From Sphingopyxis sp. (GTDB lineage: Bacteria; Pseudomonadota; Alphaproteobacteria; Sphingomonadales; Sphingomonadaceae), in contig NZ_JAOZVW010000109.1 in assembly GCF_025869345.1 (NCBI RefSeq), forward strand, positions 1-35,226: 35,226 bases of DNA, in the 5' to 3' direction. Positions 30,457 through 35,226 of the stretch are shown here, one piece after another; within the stretch, counting starts at the first letter, position 1, and every line of letters begins with the position of its first letter. The position numbers and the translations under genes are program-made. The notes under the pieces were generated by a model. The model ran no database searches, was not told the DNA's origin, and was given only the letters and a program-made list of their open reading frames with translations.

Positions 30457-31449
30457 TCATCGCCCCTCGGGTCGCAGCGGGCGGCTGAGCAGAGCCTGAA
30501 TGGCTTCGCCCGCGCGAATCTGGCCGGCCACGAGCCGCGCGACCGCGTCGGTGATCGGCATCTCGATTCCGTCGGCGCGGGCGGCGGCGGCGATCACCGG
30601 GGCGCTGAACGCGCCTTCGGCGACGGTGCGGCGGTCGGCCATCAGCACCGCCGCCTCGGCGCCGCGCCCCAATCCCTGACCCAGTGCGAAATTGCGCGAG
30701 TTGGACGAGGTGCAGGTGAGCACGAGGTCGCCGAGCCCGGCGAGTCCCGCCAGCGTTTCGGCCTCAGCGCCGCGCGCCAGGCCGAAGCGCGTCATTTCGG
30801 CGAAGCCGCGGCTGATCAGCGCCGCCCGTGCGTTGAGCCCCAGTCCGGCGCCGTCGACGATGCCGCAGGCGATCGCGAGGATATTCTTGACCGCGCCGCC
30901 GATCTCGGCGCCGATCATGTCGGTCGACACATAGGGGCGGAAATGCGGGCGGGCGAGCGCCTGCGCCAGCGCTTCGGCGGTCGCGGCGTCGGCGGCCGCC
31001 AGCGTGATCGCGGTGGGCAGCCCGGCCGCGACTTCGTGTGCGAAGGTCGGGCCCGACAGCACCGCCAGCGGCCGGCCGGGACAGATGTCGCGCGCGATGT
31101 CGATCGGGAAGGCGAAGCTCCCCGCCTCCATGCCCTTGCTGCAAAAGATCAGCGGCGCGTTGCCGGCGGGCAGGTCGGCCAGCACCGCGCGCAGGAAAGG
31201 CACCGGGACGACGACGAGCAGCGCGTCGCACGCCGCCAGATCCGCGAGCGCGCCGGTCGCGGCGAGCGACGGCGACAGCCTGGCGTCAGGCAGGAAAAGC
31301 GGGTTGCGATGTTCGGAATTGATCGCCGCGACCACTTCTGCCTCGCGCGCCCAGAGGCGCACCGGCGCGCCCTCGGCGGCCAGCAGTTGCGCGAGCGCGG
31401 TGCCCCAGGCGCCGCCGCCGACCACCCCGAAACTGCTATATGACGTCAT
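30457..31449 (-). CDS. gpsA: NAD(P)+-dependent glycerol-3-phosphate dehydrogenase GpsA
   Basis: GpsA makes sn-glycerol-3-phosphate from dihydroxyacetone phosphate for phospholipid synthesis. The 330-residue product has the GxGxWG nucleotide-binding loop in [48 protein letters not shown], the catalytic-lysine segment [15 protein letters not shown] and [22 protein letters not shown] 31449 overlaps the tsaD stop by four bases (31446-31449). The open frame upstream to 32748 runs through tsaD and is not real. The tsaD-gpsA pair is conserved in alphaproteobacteria. Confidence 0.96.
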   Translation of the reverse strand: MTSYSSFGVVGGGAWGTALAQLLAAEGAPVRLWAREAEVVAAINSEHRNPLFLPDARLSPSLAATGALADLAACDALLVVVPVPFLRAVLADLPAGNAPLIFCSKGMEAGSFAFPIDIARDICPGRPLAVLSGPTFAHEVAAGLPTAITLAAADAATAEALAQALARPHFRPYVSTDMIGAEIGGAVKNILAIACGIVDGAGLGLNARAALISRGFAEMTRFGLARGAEAETLAGLAGLGDLVLTCTSSNSRNFALGQGLGRGAEAAVLMADRRTVAEGAFSAPVIAAAARADGIEMPITDAVARLVAGQIRAGEAIQALLSRPLRPEGR

Positions 31450-32480
31450 GCTTTCACTCCGGCGCCGCGCACCGCCTCGGCTTCGGGGTCGAGCGGCCAG
31501 CGCGGCCGCGCGGCGGTGTCGAGCGGGTCGGTCAGCCCCGCGGCGAAACGCTCGGCGCCCGCCCACGCGATCATCGCGCCATTGTCGGTGCAGAGCCACA
31601 AGGGCGGCGCGACGAAGGGCTTGCCGAAGCGCGCGGCGAGATCGGTCAGCGCGGCGCGAATCGCGCCGTTCGCGGCCACCCCGCCCGCGACGACGAACGC
31701 CGTGGCATTGGGGCAGGCGGCGAGCGCGATGCGGCTGCGATCGACGAGGCAATCGACCACCGCCTGCTGAAAGGAGGCGGCAAGGTCGGCGGTACCATGC
31801 TCGCCCGAAGCGGCGGCGCGTGCGACGGCGCTCTTCAGCCCGGCGAAGGAGAAATGCGGCTCGGCGCTGCCGACGAGCGGGCGCGGGAGCGGCACCGCGC
31901 GCGGATCGCCGTCCTTTGCGACGCGCTCGACCGCCGGGCCGCCGGGATAGCCGAGCCCGAGCAGCTTCGCGGTCTTGTCGAAGGCTTCGCCCGCGGCGTC
32001 GTCGATCGTCGTCGCGAGGCGGCGATAGGCGCCGACGCCCTCGACGTGCAGCAACTGGCAATGGCCGCCCGAGACGAGCAGCAGCAGATAGGGGAATTGC
32101 AGATCGGGGTCGGCGAGCCGCGGGCTCAGCGCATGACCTTCGAGATGATTGACCGCGATCAGCGGCTTGCCCGCCGCATGCGCGAGCGCCTTGCCGGTGA
32201 CGAGCCCGACCATCACCCCGCCGATCAGCCCCGGTCCCGCGGTCGCTGCGACCGCGTCGACATCGGCGAGCGACACGCCCGCATCGGCAAGCACGCCCTC
32301 GACGATCGGCGCGAGCCGGTCGACATGCGCGCGCGCGGCGATTTCGGGGACGACGCCGCCATAGGGCCGATGCTCGGCCTCCTGCCCCGCGACGCGGTGC
32401 GCGAGGATGCGCCGTCCGCTGTCGACGAGCGCCGCCGCGGTTTCGTCGCAGCTCGATTCGAGGCCGAGGATGAGAGGCAT
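31446..32480 (-). CDS. tsaD: tRNA N6-adenosine threonylcarbamoyltransferase TsaD
   Basis: TsaD transfers the threonylcarbamoyl group to A37 of ANN-decoding tRNAs, an essential modification. The product of about 344 residues begins [19 protein letters not shown], with the ASKHA phosphate-binding region, and has the metal-binding HLEGH (His112, His116). [47 protein letters not shown] and [18 protein letters not shown] are further family motifs. ATG 32480 gives the normal N-terminus; ATG 32495 would add five residues. Its promoter must lie in the repeat-bearing gap to hemC. Confidence 0.97.
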   Translation of the reverse strand: MPLILGLESSCDETAAALVDSGRRILAHRVAGQEAEHRPYGGVVPEIAARAHVDRLAPIVEGVLADAGVSLADVDAVAATAGPGLIGGVMVGLVTGKALAHAAGKPLIAVNHLEGHALSPRLADPDLQFPYLLLLVSGGHCQLLHVEGVGAYRRLATTIDDAAGEAFDKTAKLLGLGYPGGPAVERVAKDGDPRAVPLPRPLVGSAEPHFSFAGLKSAVARAAASGEHGTADLAASFQQAVVDCLVDRSRIALAACPNATAFVVAGGVAANGAIRAALTDLAARFGKPFVAPPLWLCTDNGAMIAWAGAERFAAGLTDPLDTAARPRWPLDPEAEAVRGAGVKA

Positions 32481-32538
32481 ATAGGATGCGCCCATACCCG
32501 CGCGCAGGGGCGGGGGGCAAGCGGCGGTGTCGGATGGC

Positions 32539-32780
32539 GATTCGCGCAGAGGCCGCAGAGACCGCAGAGAAGAAAGAAAGATAGTTCACGCGGAGACGCG
32601 GAGACGCGGAGAAGAAAGAGTGACGGGCCGCCAGACCCCTTAGTCTAAGGACGTCGCGTTTCGGAGCCGCGTTGGAGATGGAAGGCCGCTTCGCGGCGGG
32701 GCGCGGCCTTCTCCGCGCCTCCGCGTCTCCGCGTCTCCGCGTGAACAAAATCTCTGCGCTCTGCGGTCTCTGCGCGAATC
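32539..32780. repeat. Nested palindromic repeat E (CGCAGAG outer, CGCGGAG inner)
   Basis: Outer arms 32539-32570 and 32751-32780 are imperfect reverse complements made of CGCAGAG-type units. Inner arms 32585-32614 and 32708-32745 are made of CGCGGAG units; the right arm has one more unit than the left. The pattern matches repeats A-D in architecture (TCACG lead, tandem units, AAG end) but not in sequence. It fills most of the 343 bases between the divergent tsaD and hemC genes. Confidence 0.85.
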
Positions 32781-32823
32781 CCTCTGTCTTCCCTTTGTCC
32801 CTGCAAAGCCCTAGCAGGCGCGC

Positions 32824-33777
32824 ATGGCCTCGATCCCGCTTCCCACCCCCGCGTACCCGCTCCGCATCGGCACCCGCGCCTCACCGCTGGCGATGGCGCA
32901 GGCGCATCTGGCGGCGGCGGCGCTGACGAAAGCGCATGATCTGGCGCCCGAAGCGCTCGAAATCGTGCCGATGACCGCGACCGGCGACCGCATCCAGGAC
33001 CGCGCGCTGGCCGAGGTCGGGGGCAAGACGCTATGGACGCGCGAGCTCGACGCCGCGCTCGATGCCGGGACGATCGATATCGCGGTGCATAGCCTGAAGG
33101 ATGTCGAGACGCTTCGCGATCCGCGCTTTGCATTGGGGGCGATGCTCGAACGCGCCGACCCGCGCGACCGGTTGGTGCTGCGCGAAGGGGTGGAGGCGGC
33201 GACGATCGCCGACCTGCCGCACGGCGCGCGGCTGGGGACGAGCAGCCCGCGCCGCGCGGCGCAGGTGAAGCGGATCCGCCCCGATCTCGTCCCGGTGCTG
33301 CTGCGCGGCAACGTCCAGACGCGGCTCGCCAAGCTGGCTGCGGGCGATGCCGATGCGACCCTGCTCGCCGCCGCCGGGCTCGAACGGCTCGCGATGCACG
33401 CTATCGGGCGGGCGCAGCCGATCGGCCTGCTGCTTCCGGCGGCGTCGCAGGGCGCGATCGGGATCGAGGCGCGCGCCGACGATGCGGCGACGCTGGGGCT
33501 GCTGGCGGCGGTCGATCATGGTCCGACGCACCGCGCGGTGACGGCCGAACGCGCGCTGCTCGCGGCGCTCGGCGGCGACTGCCGCTCGCCCGTCGCCGCG
33601 CACGCGTACTGGCAGGGTGATGGCACCCTGCGGCTCGATGCCGAAATCTATTCGGAAGACGGCGCGGAGCATATCGCGGGCCATGCGATCGTGACCGGCG
33701 AAGGCGATGCCGAAGCGCTCGCGCACCGGCTGCTCGGTGAAGCGCCGGGCGCGGTGCGGCGCCTGTTCACGGCATGA
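32824..33777 (+). CDS. hemC: Porphobilinogen deaminase (hydroxymethylbilane synthase) HemC
   Basis: HemC joins four porphobilinogens into hydroxymethylbilane in haem and cobalamin synthesis. The 317-residue product has RIGTRASPLAMAQAHLAA, IVPMTATGDRIQDRALAEVG, VHSLKDVET, and the conserved LGTSSPRRAAQVKRIRPDL and LLRGNVQTRLAKL segments. The dipyrromethane cofactor cysteine is Cys253 in LGGDCRSPVAAHA. It overlaps hemD by four bases (33774-33777), and the conserved order hemC-hemD is continued by a membrane-protein gene. Confidence 0.97.
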   Translation: MASIPLPTPAYPLRIGTRASPLAMAQAHLAAAALTKAHDLAPEALEIVPMTATGDRIQDRALAEVGGKTLWTRELDAALDAGTIDIAVHSLKDVETLRDPRFALGAMLERADPRDRLVLREGVEAATIADLPHGARLGTSSPRRAAQVKRIRPDLVPVLLRGNVQTRLAKLAAGDADATLLAAAGLERLAMHAIGRAQPIGLLLPAASQGAIGIEARADDAATLGLLAAVDHGPTHRAVTAERALLAALGGDCRSPVAAHAYWQGDGTLRLDAEIYSEDGAEHIAGHAIVTGEGDAEALAHRLLGEAPGAVRRLFTA

Positions 33778-34460
33778 CCGGCGATCTGCCGCTCGTCGTC
33801 ACCCGCGCCGACCCCGGCGGCGCGGCGACCGTCGCGCGGGCGCGGGCTGCCGGCCTCGATGCCCGCCATATGCCGCTGTTCGCGGCGCGCGCGCTGGCCT
33901 GGTCGCCGCCCGATCCGGTCGGCTTCGACGCGCTGCTGCTGACGAGCGCGCAGGCGGCGCGGCTCGGTGGGGCGGGGCTGGCCGCGCTGGCGGCGCTGCC
34001 CGTCTGGGCGGTGGGCGAGGCGACGGCCGCCGCCGCGCGCGCCGCGGGACTGACCGTCGCCGTCACCGGGCCCGGCGACGGGCAGGGCCTGGTCGACGCC
34101 ATGGCGGCACGGGGGGCGGCGCGGCTGCTCTGGCTGTGCGGGCGCGACCGCTCGACCTTTGGCGCCGCGGGAATCGCGATCGCCCCGCTTCCCGTCTACG
34201 CCGTCGATCCTGTCCCGCCGCCGCCTGAATGGAACGCGCTCGTCGCCGTGCCGGCGGTGCTGATGGCGCATTCGGCGCGCGGCGCCGCGCGGATCGCCGA
34301 ACTGGTCGGGAGCGATCGTAAGCATTTGACCTTGCTGGCGATCAGCGCCGCCACCGCCGCCCGCGGCGGCTCGGGATGGGCCGGAGAGGCGGTCGCCGCG
34401 CGCCCCGATGACGCAGCGATGTTGGCAGAAGCGCTCGCTTTGTGCCACAAGGGACGCTGA
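33774..34460 (+). CDS. hemD: Uroporphyrinogen-III synthase HemD
   Basis: This 228-residue protein closes hydroxymethylbilane to uroporphyrinogen III. HemD is poorly conserved in sequence, so the call rests on position after hemC and on pattern: LPLVVTRADPGGAATVARAR at the start, AAGLDARHMPLFAARALAWS, DALLLTSAQAARLGG, LPVWAVGEATAAAARAAGL, then ARLLWLCGRDRS and PLPVYAVDPVPPPP in the second lobe. The length is normal. The next start is 22 bases downstream. Confidence 0.9.
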   Translation: MTGDLPLVVTRADPGGAATVARARAAGLDARHMPLFAARALAWSPPDPVGFDALLLTSAQAARLGGAGLAALAALPVWAVGEATAAAARAAGLTVAVTGPGDGQGLVDAMAARGAARLLWLCGRDRSTFGAAGIAIAPLPVYAVDPVPPPPEWNALVAVPAVLMAHSARGAARIAELVGSDRKHLTLLAISAATAARGGSGWAGEAVAARPDDAAMLAEALALCHKGR

Positions 34461-34482
34461 CAGGGTCGTTCGAAAGAGACAC

Positions 34483-35226
34483 ATGACAATCGACAGCATC
34501 GAACGGGCTCCGCTGGCCAATAGCGAAGCCCCGGTGAAAAGGCTTTCGTTGCGCGCGCTCTTCATCGGTGCGGTCGTCCTGCTGATCATCGGGGTTGTCG
34601 GCGGCGGCTGGGCGATGAGTCGCTGGCTCGTCAGCGATACGCCGCCGGCGACCCGCGTGGTCGATACGCCGGCGCCCGGCGGCGTGCTCAAGGCAATGAC
34701 TGACGGCACGGCCAGTGCGCCGGCCGCGCCGCCGGTGGTGGTGGCGCCGGTCGATGGTGCCGACGCGCTCGCGGCGCGCGTCGCCGAACTGGAGCAGCGC
34801 CTCTCGCGCATCACGCTTCAGGCTGAATCGGCGTCGGGCAACGCTTCGCGTGCCGAGGGACTGCTCGTCGCCTTTGCGGTGCGCCGTGCGCTCGATCGCG
34901 GGCTGTCGCTCGGCTATCTCGAAGCACAGCTTCGCCTGCGCTTTGGCGACGATCAGCCCAATGCGGTGAAGACGATCATCGAAACCTCGCGCGAGCCGGT
35001 GACGCTCGAACAGCTTCGCGCCGACCTCGACGCGATCGCCCCCGAACTCGTCGGACGCAACGGCGACAAGGGCAGCCTGTGGACAGGGCTCAAGCGCGAG
35101 CTTGGCGAATTGTTCGTGGTGCGGCCCGCGGGCACGCAATCGCCGCGCGCGACCGAACGGCTCGATCGCGCGCGCCGCTATCTGACCAGCGGCATGGCCG
35201 ACAAGGCGATCGTCGAAGTCGAGGCG
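34483..35226 (+). CDS. Membrane protein after hemD, candidate alphaproteobacterial Mic60/mitofilin (truncated by window end)
   Basis: This frame is open from ATG 34483 (GAAAGAGAC upstream) through the last base, giving 248 residues without a stop. One membrane helix (LFIGAVVLLIIGVVGGG, about 30-46) follows a short cytoplasmic N-terminus. A Pro/Ala-rich linker leads to a short coiled coil (ADALAARVAELEQRLSRITL, about 86-105), then an alpha-helical part (EGLLVAFAVRRALDRGLSLG, YLEAQLRLRFGDDQPNAVKT). This layout and the place behind hemC-hemD fit the COG4223 mitofilin-like proteins of alphaproteobacteria, which shape intracytoplasmic membranes and contact the outer membrane. The coiled coil is unusually short. 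The HemX/YP-type proteins found near hemD in other groups are the alternative. Confidence 0.68.
   Translation, partial: MTIDSIERAPLANSEAPVKRLSLRALFIGAVVLLIIGVVGGGWAMSRWLVSDTPPATRVVDTPAPGGVLKAMTDGTASAPAAPPVVVAPVDGADALAARVAELEQRLSRITLQAESASGNASRAEGLLVAFAVRRALDRGLSLGYLEAQLRLRFGDDQPNAVKTIIETSREPVTLEQLRADLDAIAPELVGRNGDKGSLWTGLKRELGELFVVRPAGTQSPRATERLDRARRYLTSGMADKAIVEVEA

Overview
The window is high-GC chromosomal DNA from an alphaproteobacterium. The protein sequences and the gene order (mnmE-mnmG-rsmG-parA-parB, and tsaD-gpsA divergent from hemC-hemD) point to Sphingomonadales, possibly Sphingopyxis. That is recognition by eye, not a database result. The left third is the usual origin-proximal partition region of alphaproteobacteria: it carries parA, parB and three ParB-binding parS palindromes, two of them inside coding sequence. 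No phage, transposase, CRISPR array, rRNA or tRNA was seen.

Layout. 1-5443: the 3' end of rho, a small monooxygenase-fold protein, two tandem TerC-family membrane proteins and a DUF1489 protein on the plus strand, then a minus-strand operon of dienelactone hydrolase, NTF2-like protein and FMN-binding glutamate-synthase-like protein. 5539-12007: a DUF6489 protein, mnmE, mnmG, rsmG, parA and parB, with two pairs of unusual palindromic repeats on either side of mnmG. 12008-16646: a compact candidate surface-fibre system made of a DUF4402 subunit, a PapD-like chaperone and an usher-like outer-membrane protein. It has a structured leader, a strong terminator after the subunit gene and a perfect inverted repeat before the chaperone gene. 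16656-21080: a glycine-zipper protein, then a flavoprotein / GtrA / GT-C membrane-protein operon that looks like lipid-linked sugar chemistry at the cell surface. 21081-26495: exported MsrB, a CYP153-like P450, an ABC-2 exporter pair and QueG. 26505-30380: a lipoprotein and an EI24/CysZ-like protein, adenosine kinase and a Wzx-like flippase. 30457-35226: gpsA and tsaD, divergent across a nested palindrome from hemC, hemD and a membrane protein cut by the window end that is a candidate bacterial Mic60 (mitofilin).

How the genes fit together. MnmE and MnmG form the enzyme complex that modifies the tRNA wobble uridine; QueG and TsaD also act on tRNA, and RsmG methylates 16S rRNA. ParA and ParB with the parS sites segregate the chromosome origin. 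HemC and HemD are consecutive steps of tetrapyrrole synthesis. The most novel-looking items are the three-gene DUF4402/chaperone/usher locus, the family of palindromic repeats whose arms differ between copies but stay complementary within each copy, the apparent lack of a normal start codon for mnmE, and the flavoprotein/GtrA/GT-C operon.
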